Part shown: positions 8,869 to 16,945 of the stretch, piece after piece
Position numbering within the stretch: position 1 is the first letter of the stretch
Layout: every line of letters starts with the position of its first letter
Source of the DNA: Bacillota bacterium
GTDB taxonomy: Bacteria > Bacillota > Clostridia > Lachnospirales > Lachnospiraceae
Length of the DNA: 64,000 nt
Assembly (NCBI GenBank): GCA_023407575.1
Contig: JAEYLX010000018.1
Span: forward strand, 1 to 64,000
Direction of reading: 5' to 3'
Program-made: the position numbers and the translations under genes
Notes under the pieces: generated by a model
The model's input: the letters and a program-made list of their open reading frames with translations, nothing else
The model's database searches: none
What the model was told of the DNA's origin: nothing

Positions 8869-10908
8869 ATGTGGGCAAAAATAAAAGGATATTTGCTTGT
8901 GGGGTTATTGCTGCTTATCACGATGGAATTGACTGGTTGCAGCAACCCGAACAAGGATAAGGATGTGAATAAGGATAAAGTTACTGTTGAACCAACGAAG
9001 ACAGATACGAATCCCTCTGAAACGGAGATAGATATCGATACGGATTTAGAATCTCAGGAGTGGCCTAAAGAAACAGAAGCGGTAATACCTAAGGATGGAA
9101 TTGCATTTTCCAGAACAAATTTCTTTTATGCGGAAAGTATTGAGGTAGAGATACTGTCAGGTAAGAACGGAAAAGTCTATTATACCCTGGATGGTGCTAA
9201 CCCTGATCAAACCGCACAAAAGTATTCAGAAGCCATTGTTCTTGAAGCAAAAGCTACGATGCAAGCAACGGTTATTAAGGCAAAAGCTTTTTTTGAGGAT
9301 GGGTCAGAATCAGAGATAGTTACTCATACATATTTTGTCGGTCAGGATATGAAGGACCGATTTGATACCTTGGTATTTTCAGTCACAACGGACCCCTATA
9401 ATTTATACGACTACGAGTATGGCATCTTTGTAGAAGGAAAGCTTAGGGACGATTTTGTGGCTGCAAATCCAGGTGTAGAAATTGTACCAAGTGATCCAGC
9501 GAATTTTAATATGCGTGGGAGAGAAAGTGAACGTGAGGTTTATTTAGAAGCATTTTTACCCAATGGGGAGCAAATTATAGGACAGGCAGCAGGAATTAGA
9601 ACCTATGGTGGCTGGTCCAGAGCAAGAGAACAAAAATCCATTAAATTATTTGCTAGAAAAGAATACGATGAAGAAAACAATAAGTTTCGATATGAATTCT
9701 TCCCAGAAAAAACTTCTGCTGATGGGGAAGGAAATGAGCTTGACTCTTTTAAGCAGTTAGTACTTCGTAATTGTGGAAATGATAATGGTTTTGCCTTCAT
9801 ACGGGATGAATTATTTCAAACACTGGCAGGACAGGCAGGGTATCAGGACTATGAGGCAGTCAGACCAGCGGCCCTATTTGTAAATGGGGAATATCGAGGT
9901 TTCTTCTGGCTGCATGAAGTCTATGGAGATGAATACTTTGAAGATCATTATGGTGATTACACCGGAAGTTTTGAGGTGTTGGAAGGTGGAGAGCTTTTCA
10001 AAGAGCAGGATGCAGATGGTGAGAATTTAAAGGCTGTGGAGGAATATGAAAATCTCTATAATACCTATTCCAATATGGATTTAACCATAGAATCAAACTA
10101 TCAGGAGCTTAACAAGGTTTTTGATGTGCAAAATTATCTGGAATATTATGCATTACAAATATACATTGGAAACGAGGACTGGCCTCACAATAATTACCGA
10201 ACCTATCGTTATTATGCTCAGGAGGGAGAAGCCTATGGTGAGGGACCCTTTGATGGTAAGTGGAGGTTTCTGTTGCATGATTTAGATTACAGCTTTGGTA
10301 TTTATGGCGAAGCGGCTACCAAAAATAATCTAGGTAAATTTATGGGTCTAAATGGTGATATAAGAGATGCATGCCCTTTGTTTGGTCAACTAATGAGAAG
10401 AGAAGACTGTAGAGATATATTTATTAAGAAAACGTTGGACCTCCTTAATGGAGCATTTTCGAAAGATAATTTAAGCATAGTTTTAGATGAGATGAATGAG
10501 GCTAGGTTCAATGAGCTAAGCCATACATATGATAAATCCTTATTAGAAGATTGGGTATCACCTTTAGATCTTCCTGCAAAAATAGAAGCTATTAAGGGAT
10601 ATGCAAATATACGGGCGAAATTTATAATGAACACCTTTCGTTCCTTTTACAATCTTAGTGAGCCCTATAAGCTAAGTGTGAAGGCGGTGGATGGATGTGA
10701 AGTAAAGGTAAATTCCTATCAGACCGCGAAGGATTTTAATGGAAGCTACTATTCTGATATTGAAACTCAACTTATTGCCGTGGTCCCAAAAGGTTCAAAT
10801 TTTGATTACTGGCTGGTAAATGGTCAAATAATTAAAAATGAAGTATTAACTATTGATCCAAGTATGATTGTAGAGGGAAATGTGGACGTATCCTATGAAA
10901 TAAAGTGA
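8869..10908 (+). CDS. CotH-family lipoprotein
   Basis: A 679-residue surface lipoprotein. Residues 1-24 form a lipoprotein signal with lipobox LTGC; a Lys/Asp/Thr-rich linker follows. Residues 95-155 resemble the chitobiase C-terminal-like module (VYYTLDGANPD). Residues about 165-600 are a CotH domain: NMRGRE, RTYGGWSR, QKSIKLFARK, LRNCGNDNG, RDEL, NGEYRGFFWLHE and the acidic LLHDLDYSFG. CotH proteins are atypical protein kinases of the spore coat in Bacillus; membrane-anchored forms occur in Clostridia, where a cell-wall or cellulosome-related role has been suggested. The C-terminal 60 residues look like a small beta module. Kinase activity is not shown. Confidence 0.82.
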   Translation: MWAKIKGYLLVGLLLLITMELTGCSNPNKDKDVNKDKVTVEPTKTDTNPSETEIDIDTDLESQEWPKETEAVIPKDGIAFSRTNFFYAESIEVEILSGKNGKVYYTLDGANPDQTAQKYSEAIVLEAKATMQATVIKAKAFFEDGSESEIVTHTYFVGQDMKDRFDTLVFSVTTDPYNLYDYEYGIFVEGKLRDDFVAANPGVEIVPSDPANFNMRGRESEREVYLEAFLPNGEQIIGQAAGIRTYGGWSRAREQKSIKLFARKEYDEENNKFRYEFFPEKTSADGEGNELDSFKQLVLRNCGNDNGFAFIRDELFQTLAGQAGYQDYEAVRPAALFVNGEYRGFFWLHEVYGDEYFEDHYGDYTGSFEVLEGGELFKEQDADGENLKAVEEYENLYNTYSNMDLTIESNYQELNKVFDVQNYLEYYALQIYIGNEDWPHNNYRTYRYYAQEGEAYGEGPFDGKWRFLLHDLDYSFGIYGEAATKNNLGKFMGLNGDIRDACPLFGQLMRREDCRDIFIKKTLDLLNGAFSKDNLSIVLDEMNEARFNELSHTYDKSLLEDWVSPLDLPAKIEAIKGYANIRAKFIMNTFRSFYNLSEPYKLSVKAVDGCEVKVNSYQTAKDFNGSYYSDIETQLIAVVPKGSNFDYWLVNGQIIKNEVLTIDPSMIVEGNVDVSYEIK

Positions 10909-10909
10909 T

Positions 10910-10974
10910 GTTAAATAGATAGAACCAAGCGTGAAAACCTATGGTTTTCTCGTTGTTCGCCTCTGAACAGTTAC
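10910..10974. repeat. MITE-like repeat, short copy after the cotH-like gene
   Basis: Inverted-repeat ends (GTTAAATAGATAGAACC and, on the other strand, GTAACTGTTCAGAG) flank a central hairpin AAAACCTATGGTTTT. It matches the copies at 42684, 52548, 57366 and 59868. It begins two bases after the cotH-like stop and may also work as a transcription terminator. Confidence 0.7.
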
Positions 10975-11035
10975 AAATTGTGAATAGATTTGACTGACTA
11001 TGACACACTATCATTAAATATTAGGAGGTGATAAT

Positions 11036-11185
11036 GTGAGCAAACAGTCAAATCAAAGATACCGTAAAGAAATGGAAGAGCAAAACAAGGCAAATCAGTC
11101 ATCTTCATCCAATACGGAACAGGTGAGTAAACAGGCAAAGATAAACCATGAGTTTAAGGCAAAGAGTGAGAAAACTGAAAGATAA
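11036..11185 (+). CDS. Small basic protein running into repeat tract (probably truncated)
   Basis: GTG 11036 is preceded by a strong AGGAGGTG site and opens 49 codons (SKQSNQRYRKEMEEQ..., rich in Lys, Gln, Ser) before TAA at 11183. The stop falls in the first unit of a tandem repeat. Beyond 11297 the same frame is open again for about 104 codons made of (DKKPK)-type pentapeptides, so the original gene probably had a long Lys-rich tail that 16-bp repeat units have broken. The product is predicted to be soluble and very basic. No family was recognised. Confidence 0.45.
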   Translation: MSKQSNQRYRKEMEEQNKANQSSSSNTEQVSKQAKINHEFKAKSEKTER

Positions 11186-11518
11186 GAAAACTGAAAGATA
11201 AGAAAATTGAAAGATAAGAAATTGAAAGATAAGAAAACCGGAAGATAAGAAAACTGAAAGATAAGAAAACCAAAAGATAAGAAAGCCAAAAGATAAGAAA
11301 ACCGAAAGATAAGAAAACCAAAAAATAAAGAACCAAAAGATAAAAAACCAAAAGATAAAAAACCAAAAGATAAAATACCAAAAGATAAAGAACCAAAAGA
11401 TAAAAAACCAAAAGATAAAAAACCAAAAGATAAAAAACCAAAAGATAAAAAACCAAAAGATAAAAAACTAAAAGATAAAAAACTAAAAGATAAAAAACTA
11501 AAAGATAAGAAACAGGAA
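11171..11518. repeat. 15/16-bp tandem repeat tract, Lys-rich coding
   Basis: About 22 units of GATAAGAAAACTGAAA (16 bp) that pass into GATAAAAAACCAAAA (15 bp). The first part is mostly 16-bp spaced (GAT at 11181, 11197, 11213, 11228, 11244, 11260, 11276, 11292, 11308) and shifts frame every unit; from 11324 on the spacing is a constant 15 bp, in frame with the GTG at 11036, and encodes repeated Asp-Lys-Lys-Pro-Lys. The downstream frame ends at TAA 11609-11611. Apparent long minus-strand frames here are by-products of the repeat. Confidence 0.85.
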
Positions 11519-11687
11519 TATAAAAGAAAAAATAATAGAAGAATCATAAAGAAGAGAAAGGGAAAAGATAAGGAAACACCAAGGGTAATTCTTTGTCTTT
11601 TCTCCCTATAATTACTTACGGGGCAAGCTGATGTTGGATTTGTTAATTTAATCTTATGGATGAGTTTGGGGAGAACAGGAGGCTGTT

Positions 11688-12158
11688 ATGAAACTAAAGT
11701 ATAGCAAGGTTCAGGTAATCATTGAAATTGTAGCAAGTATTATTCTAATTTATATGTTTGCTAATCTCTATTTAAAATGGGATAGTATACCGAATTGGGT
11801 TCCTACTCATTATAATGTTTATGGAGAGATTGATGCATGGGGCGATAAGTATAATGTGCTTTTTGTACCAATTATGGGAGCCGGCGTCTATGTTATAATG
11901 ACTATGGTAACTCTATTCCCATCTATATGGAATATGCCAGTTACGATTACAGAAAGTAATAAGGAAAAGGTATATGGAGCAATGAAGACCATGCTGCTGT
12001 TACTAAAGGCTGAAATATTGGGATTGTTTTTATTTATGAATTATAATGTGGTAAGTAGGAAGGTCCTTTCACCTTATTTCCTGATGACGGCTATAGGTAT
12101 TGTAGCTATAACTATAATATATATTGTTGTTTGGACTATCCGAGTATCAAAGAATTAA
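11688..12158 (+). CDS. DUF1648-type membrane protein
   Basis: A 156-residue protein with four hydrophobic segments (about residues 10-28, 60-85, 104-122, 131-150). After the first lies the DUF1648 pattern (PTHYNVYGEIDAWGDK). GGAGG precedes the ATG. DUF1648 occurs alone or as the front module of SdpI-type immunity proteins; this one lacks the rest of SdpI, so immunity is not implied. It stands alone, bounded by the repeat tract and a terminator hairpin. Confidence 0.7.
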   Translation: MKLKYSKVQVIIEIVASIILIYMFANLYLKWDSIPNWVPTHYNVYGEIDAWGDKYNVLFVPIMGAGVYVIMTMVTLFPSIWNMPVTITESNKEKVYGAMKTMLLLLKAEILGLFLFMNYNVVSRKVLSPYFLMTAIGIVAITIIYIVVWTIRVSKN

Positions 12159-12172
12159 AATCAATTACATAA

Positions 12173-12231
12173 AACAATGGCTGACAGGTAGGCTGGTAAT
12201 AATTCCAGTTATAGACTGTCAGCCATTTTAC
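12173..12231. terminator. Bidirectional terminator between convergent genes
   Basis: AATGGCTGACAG (from 12176) and CTGTCAGCCATT form a perfect stem around a long loop, with A-run on the left and T-run on the right, so it can serve both the DUF1648 gene and the convergent gene at 12255. Confidence 0.75.
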
Positions 12232-12254
12232 TTATGACGGTGGAAAACTAGTAT

Positions 12255-12932
12255 TTACCAAAAAGGCCTATAGTTTCTATAAACAGAATTACTAGGGCGA
12301 TTACTCTGCCTTACTTCCTGTCCTTGGTTTGCTTCCTGATTATTTTCAGGTCCTATTAAATTTGTTTCAGAAGTTGGAACAGTTTGCTCCGGTACATTGG
12401 TAGGGGGTTGATAATCTTGCAAAATTCCAGGATTATTTAAAGTTACAGAATCAGTTACTCTAGTATCATTTCTGTTAGTATCATTTAAGTTCCTAGCATC
12501 ATTTGCTGTATTTCTTCTACGAAGATCTGGTTGAGCTGGAGTAGTATAAGTTTCCTGATAATCTGCCGCAATAGTCCGTCTGGACTTTCTTTTCTCTGGC
12601 TGTCCGGTTAGTAAATCATTATCACTTCCATACGGTTCAAAAGGTAACTTTCTTGGTTCTTTACACTTATCTTTTCCACCGTGATGATCCTTACAATCAT
12701 CATGTTCTTTACATCCGTGGTGCTCTTTGCAATCATCAGGTTTTTTATCGCCGTGATGGTCATGACAATCTTCATGTTCCTTGCATTCCTTATGATGGCA
12801 AAATTTTTCTATGCATAATAGTTTAAATTGGCATAAAACTAATCCAATAAGTAAACCTATTAAGAAGAAAACAATTATAAGAGCTATAAAAACAACAAAG
12901 AAATTTGCTTCGGTAAGGATACCTAATATCAT
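12255..12932 (-). CDS. Membrane-anchored Cys/His-rich protein, function unknown
   Basis: A 225-residue protein read from ATG 12932 with AAGGAG nine bases upstream. Residues 8-35 form one membrane helix. Residues 45-95 are a run of Cys/His/Asp/Glu/Lys-rich repeats of the type CKEHxDCxDHHG (four to five units), a likely metal-binding stretch. The rest (about 100-225) is hydrophilic, rich in Asn, Thr, Pro, Gln and Arg and probably disordered. It is not a known metallothionein or P-type ATPase domain. The tail would lie outside or inside the cell depending on helix orientation, which cannot be fixed here. Confidence 0.6.
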   Translation of the reverse strand: MILGILTEANFFVVFIALIIVFFLIGLLIGLVLCQFKLLCIEKFCHHKECKEHEDCHDHHGDKKPDDCKEHHGCKEHDDCKDHHGGKDKCKEPRKLPFEPYGSDNDLLTGQPEKRKSRRTIAADYQETYTTPAQPDLRRRNTANDARNLNDTNRNDTRVTDSVTLNNPGILQDYQPPTNVPEQTVPTSETNLIGPENNQEANQGQEVRQSNRPSNSVYRNYRPFW

Positions 12933-13017
12933 AAATCGACACTCCTTTACAAATTATTCTATAATTATATATGCTAAAAAAGGTCGAATGGTGACAGTTA
13001 GAGAATTAAAACTTTGA

Positions 13018-13068
13018 TTGACATATATATTGTGGTTGGATATAATTACGATACAATATATAGCGTAT
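13018..13068 (+). promoter_or_regulatory. Promoter of the ribonucleotide reductase gene with NrdR-box-like repeats
   Basis: TTGACA 13018-13023, 17-bp spacer, TATAAT 13041-13046 is a consensus vegetative promoter 89 bp before the gene. Two AT-rich words resembling NrdR boxes (ACATATATATTGTGG at 13021 and ACAATATATAGCGTA at 13053) start 32 bp apart, three helical turns, and flank the -10. The promoter is clear; the NrdR assignment is tentative because the conserved C in each left half is missing. Confidence 0.7.
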
Positions 13069-13134
13069 AGCTTTATATGGAAGACAAGAATTTTGTCATA
13101 TTAATATAGATGATAGAGGAAGGCAGGTGTTAAC

Positions 13135-15222
13135 ATGAGAAAGCTTTTACAAGAAGCTTTTATTAATCAATATAGCAATTTAGAGACTCCACTAAGTCAT
13201 ATTGGAGAATTTGTTTATCTAAGAACCTATTCACGGTACTTAAAGGATAAAAAGCGGAGAGAAAATTGGCTGGAAACAGTTCTCAGAACCACAGAATATA
13301 ATATAAATCTGGGCATTTTACATAAGCAAAAGCAGGGGATACCCGTCGACTATGTGGAGGAAGATAAAGAAGCCAAATTGCTATTTGACCATTTGTTCCA
13401 CCTTAGAACCTTTACATCAGGTAGAACACTGTATATGGGGGGGACGGAGGTAGTTAATCAATATCCGCTGTCCAACTATAATTGTGCATTTACAAACATA
13501 GCAACGATGAGAGACTTTGTAGATGTGTTCTATTTATTAATGGTTGGCAGTGGAGTTGGGATACGAATTGATAAGCATCAAATTAAGAAGCTTCCTTATG
13601 TTCGAAAGATAAAATTGGAGAGCAGATATGATGAGACAGTACGTAGTATCACTTCAAAGGATGAGATGGAGCACACAAAGCTTTTTATAGATGATAAGGA
13701 TGGCTCTCAAGGTTTGCTGCTGGTGGGTGATAGTAAAGAAGGCTGGTGCGATGCGCTTGAGACCTATTTTAAGGTGGTTACAGAGGAGCAATATCAGGGA
13801 ATTTTAGAGCTGACAATTGATTATAGCTATGTAAGACCAGAGGGCGAGCGATTACAACGCTTTGGTGGCAGAGCATCTGGCCACAAGTCCCTTCAACGTA
13901 TGTTTGAAAAGATTAATAAGGTGTTTGAACGTGGAACCACAGGGCAATTAATCTCTCTGGATATTTTAGATATTGCTACAATTATCAGTGAAAATGTGGT
14001 GTCCGGCGGAGTGAGAAGAAGCGCAATGATGGTCATCTGTGATGAGGAGGATGAAGGCGTAATTCAGGCAAAGCGAAATATTTATAAGGTAGTAGATGGG
14101 AATTGGATTGAGGATAAGGAAATCTCCCATCGCCGTATGAGTAATAACTCAGTTCTCTACCAGAAAAACCCTTCCTTGGAACGCATACAAGAAATACTTC
14201 ATTCCATTCGAATTAATGGAGAACCAGGATTTATTAATGGCAGGGAGGCTCATCGAAGGAAGTCTACTTTTGAAGGCTGTAATCCCTGTGGAGAAATTCT
14301 TCTCCAGTCAAAGCAGTGCTGTAACCTGACTACAAATAATCTGATGGCTTTTGTTAAAGAGAATGAACTGGACAAAGAAACCTTATTTGACGTAATTAAG
14401 CTCTCCACCAGAGTTGCCATACGTATGACTTTGGTAGAAGTAGAATTAGAGGACTGGAATAAGGTTATGCAGGAGGACAGAATCGTTGGGGTTTCCTTAA
14501 CGGGTATGATGGACATGGTTAATAAAACAAACATGAGCTATGATACGCTTGGCGAGCTGCTGTCGCAGCTTAGGGAAATAGTACATGTGGAAGGCGAACG
14601 CTATTCCAAGGAACTTGGCATTCAGCCACCTAAGCTCATGACCACCATAAAGCCAGAGGGGAGTTTATCTACGCTACCCTGTGTAAGCTCCGGGATACAC
14701 TTCGCTCATTCAGATTATTATATCAGAAGAATCCGTATTGCAGCTTCCGACCCTTTATTTAAGCTAATTGAGCAACAAGGAAGCTACCCTATCTACAATG
14801 AGGTAGGACAATCGGACGAAGACTGTTCCATTAAAGTAATTGAGTTTCCGATTAAAGCTCCTAAGGGAAGAACAAAGTATGATGTTGGTGCAATTGAACA
14901 ATTGGAGTTATATAAGCTGTCCATGCTTCGCTGGTCGGACCATAATTCCTCAATTACGGTACATGTTAGAGATCATGAATGGGAAGAAGTTGCACGTTGG
15001 GTTTATGATAATTTTGATTATGTGGTTGGAATTACATTCCTTCCCTTAATGGAGGAAACCTATCCTCTTTTACCCTATGAATGCACCACGAAAGAAGATT
15101 ATGATAAACGAATACAACAGGTTAAGCCGATCGATTACAATTTGTTAGCCCAGCTGGATGATGAAGACGAACATGATATTATAGATAATGAATGCAGTAC
15201 AGGAGCATGTCCGATACGATAA
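13135..15222 (+). CDS. nrdJ: Adenosylcobalamin-dependent ribonucleoside-triphosphate reductase (class II)
   Basis: A 695-residue monomeric class II reductase of the RTPR type, which makes deoxyribonucleotides with coenzyme B12 and without oxygen. Visible landmarks: PLSNYNCAF near residue 115, GSGVGIRI, VVSGGVRRSA, CNPCGEILL with the predicted thiyl-radical Cys385, CNLTTNN, TTIKPEGSLSTLPCVSSGIH, and a C-terminal CSTGAC pair that would re-reduce the active site. Length is a little under the 739-residue Lactobacillus enzyme. It stands alone behind its own promoter. No cobalamin riboswitch is seen in the 200 bp upstream. Confidence 0.92.
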   Translation: MRKLLQEAFINQYSNLETPLSHIGEFVYLRTYSRYLKDKKRRENWLETVLRTTEYNINLGILHKQKQGIPVDYVEEDKEAKLLFDHLFHLRTFTSGRTLYMGGTEVVNQYPLSNYNCAFTNIATMRDFVDVFYLLMVGSGVGIRIDKHQIKKLPYVRKIKLESRYDETVRSITSKDEMEHTKLFIDDKDGSQGLLLVGDSKEGWCDALETYFKVVTEEQYQGILELTIDYSYVRPEGERLQRFGGRASGHKSLQRMFEKINKVFERGTTGQLISLDILDIATIISENVVSGGVRRSAMMVICDEEDEGVIQAKRNIYKVVDGNWIEDKEISHRRMSNNSVLYQKNPSLERIQEILHSIRINGEPGFINGREAHRRKSTFEGCNPCGEILLQSKQCCNLTTNNLMAFVKENELDKETLFDVIKLSTRVAIRMTLVEVELEDWNKVMQEDRIVGVSLTGMMDMVNKTNMSYDTLGELLSQLREIVHVEGERYSKELGIQPPKLMTTIKPEGSLSTLPCVSSGIHFAHSDYYIRRIRIAASDPLFKLIEQQGSYPIYNEVGQSDEDCSIKVIEFPIKAPKGRTKYDVGAIEQLELYKLSMLRWSDHNSSITVHVRDHEWEEVARWVYDNFDYVVGITFLPLMEETYPLLPYECTTKEDYDKRIQQVKPIDYNLLAQLDDEDEHDIIDNECSTGACPIR

Positions 15223-15334
15223 TATGTAACAACAAGTTATATTAAGAGTTGAGGAGATAACTTCTTCAGAGGAATCCGCATATTGATAGGAGCAGTTAGT
15301 AAGATACATTAAACAGAAATAGGAAAAATTGTTA

Positions 15335-15364
15335 TTGACAAAGAAAGAATAAGGAGGCTATAAT
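15335..15364 (+). promoter_or_regulatory. Promoter of the modC-like gene
   Basis: TTGACA 15335-15340 and TATAAT 15359-15364, 18 bp apart, both consensus. Transcription should begin near 15371 and meet an intrinsic terminator about 75 bases later, before the ATPase gene. Confidence 0.75.
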
Positions 15365-15408
15365 TGCCATAATATTTACGTAAAGCCTCATTAACCAATT
15401 TATTGATG

Positions 15409-15447
15409 ACAAAGGCGTCTTAGAGAAATCTAAGGCGCTTATTTTTA
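15409..15447 (+). terminator. Leader terminator (attenuator candidate) before modC-like gene
   Basis: AAGGCGTCTTAGA and TCTAAGGCGCTT form a stem closed by GAAA-type loop and followed by ATTTTTAT. It sits between the promoter at 15335 and the start codon at 15524, so it either ends a short RNA or gives conditional readthrough. The same layout recurs before nifH. Confidence 0.75.
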
Positions 15448-15523
15448 TATAACAGGAAATTTCTCTGAATATTGTGTTATATAAAAAGCCCGTTGGTCTT
15501 ATGACGTGCAGTTAGGAGGAACC

Positions 15524-16582
15524 ATGAGCTTAGAAGTCAGTATTGGTAAACAATATAAGAATTTTACTTTAGCTGTTAATTTTGACACTCAGCAGGCATC
15601 AACAGGACTCTTGGGGGCATCCGGGTGTGGGAAGAGCCTTACGTTAAAATGTATTGCAGGAATTGTCACACCGGATAAAGGAAGAATTGTTCTTAACAGC
15701 AAGGTGTTATTTGACTCGGAATTAAGGATTAATCTGCCTGCCAGAGAACGTAAAGTAGGGTATATGTTTCAGCAATATGCTCTCTTTCCTAACATGACAG
15801 TCAGTGAAAATATCTCAATTGCAGTATCTGGCAAAAAAGATAAAAAAGAAGTTTTGAATAAACTTTTGCAATTATTACAAATTGAAAGGCTGCGAAATAA
15901 TTACCCCCAGCAGTTATCGGGAGGGGAACAACAGAGGGTTGCCCTTGCAAGAATGCTTGCCTGTGAAGCAAAGGTGCTAATGTTTGATGAGCCTTTTTCA
16001 GCACTGGATTCATTTCTAAAAGAGCAATTACAGCAGGAATTGCTAGAAGTACTGGCAGAGTACAGGGGAGAGATTCTAATGGTATCTCATAGCAGAGATG
16101 AATTGTATCGTTTCTCTGAAAAGATCGTTATCATTGATAGAGGAAGAATTGTAGAAGAAGGGAAAAAGCAGGACATTTTTAACCATCCAACTTATGTTAC
16201 CAGTGCAAAGTTAACTGGGTGTAAAAATATATCAAGAATAGTAAAACTATCAGATTATCAAATCAAGGCAATTGATTGGAATGTAATTTTAAGGACGAAT
16301 TTACCTGTAGATAACGAGGTAAATTTTGTAGGTATAAGAGCACATCACATACAAGCGGCGCAAAATCCGAATGAGGAAAATATGATATCTGTTTCACTGC
16401 AAGGTTTTTCGGAAGGACCCTTTGAAAAAAGATTAATCTTGAAGGTATCAACGGAGACAAAGGAGAATAAGTTATGGTGGATTGTACCTAACCCAGTATG
16501 GAAAAGAGATTTTGAAGAAAGGATTCCAAATAATATTACGCTTCCAAAAGAGCATCTGCTGTTGCTGAAAAGTATGAATTAG
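15524..16582 (+). CDS. modC: ModC-type ABC transporter ATPase (molybdate/sulfate class)
   Basis: A 352-residue ABC ATPase. Walker A GASGCGKS, Q-loop FQQYALFPNMTV, signature LSGGEQQR, Walker B VLMFDEPFSALD and a switch His (VSHSRDE) are intact. The region after residue 230 has the regulatory extension seen in ModC/CysA-type importers (VGIRAHHI). It powers uptake of an oxyanion, most likely molybdate given its place just before nifH and the need for FeMo-cofactor. No modA or modB lies within the window, so the permease must be elsewhere. ATG 15524 follows AGGAGGAACC; an upstream in-frame codon at 15506 precedes the ribosome site and is rejected. Substrate is inference. Confidence 0.78.
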   Translation: MSLEVSIGKQYKNFTLAVNFDTQQASTGLLGASGCGKSLTLKCIAGIVTPDKGRIVLNSKVLFDSELRINLPARERKVGYMFQQYALFPNMTVSENISIAVSGKKDKKEVLNKLLQLLQIERLRNNYPQQLSGGEQQRVALARMLACEAKVLMFDEPFSALDSFLKEQLQQELLEVLAEYRGEILMVSHSRDELYRFSEKIVIIDRGRIVEEGKKQDIFNHPTYVTSAKLTGCKNISRIVKLSDYQIKAIDWNVILRTNLPVDNEVNFVGIRAHHIQAAQNPNEENMISVSLQGFSEGPFEKRLILKVSTETKENKLWWIVPNPVWKRDFEERIPNNITLPKEHLLLLKSMN

Positions 16583-16758
16583 TTAGTTCTAAAATTAATA
16601 ACTTATGAAAAATGCTTATATAATTGTAAAAAAGATGCTTAACCAATAAATAAAAACGTGTTTTATCTGGGTAAGAATCGATATAAGGGGAATGTGGCAT
16701 AGTGTAATATGTGCAAAAATATGGAAATGAGATTAGTTAATTTCAACAATTCGATGCA

Positions 16759-16787
16759 TTGAATCACAGATATCCAGATGATAGAAT
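16759..16787 (+). promoter_or_regulatory. Probable nif operon promoter
   Basis: TTGAAT 16759-16764 and TAGAAT 16782-16787 with exactly 17 bp between them. No sigma-54 (GG-N10-GC) site is seen. It would start a leader near 16794 that reaches the terminator at 16840. The rest of the 363-bp gap after the modC-like gene has no coding frame. Confidence 0.55.
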
Positions 16788-16839
16788 TGCAACTATAAAT
16801 ACCGCTGATGTGAACATAAAAAGAGCTCTATTGGACAGA

Positions 16840-16875
16840 GACGTCATTACAAGGAAAGTAATGATGTCTTTTTTT
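16840..16875 (+). terminator. Leader terminator (attenuator candidate) before nifH
   Basis: GACGTCATTAC and GTAATGATGTC form an 11-bp stem (one G-U pair) around AAGGAAA, followed by seven T. It lies about 70 bases before the nifH ATG and downstream of the likely promoter, so the operon can be expressed only by readthrough, or from a promoter in the last 70 bases, which I do not see. A small CTCT...AGAG hairpin just upstream (16826-16840) overlaps its base. Confidence 0.75.
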
Positions 16876-16945
16876 ATTACTTGTTCCATATGCTCACGGC
16901 GGTGCAGCTTATAACATTTTATTTATTTTTAAAGGAGGATATTAT

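Noticed and set aside
11095..11547. Long minus-strand frames made of repeated FLSFG-type residues
   Set aside because: They are the antisense of the 15/16-bp repeat tract, have no ribosome site and exist only because the repeat lacks stops on that strand.
12933..13134. Cobalamin riboswitch before the B12-dependent reductase
   Set aside because: The region is only about 200 bp, has its promoter at 13018 and lacks the conserved B12-box type sequence.
16583..16945. Sigma-54/NifA-type nif promoter
   Set aside because: No GG-N10-GC element is seen; a vegetative-type promoter with 17-bp spacing is present instead.
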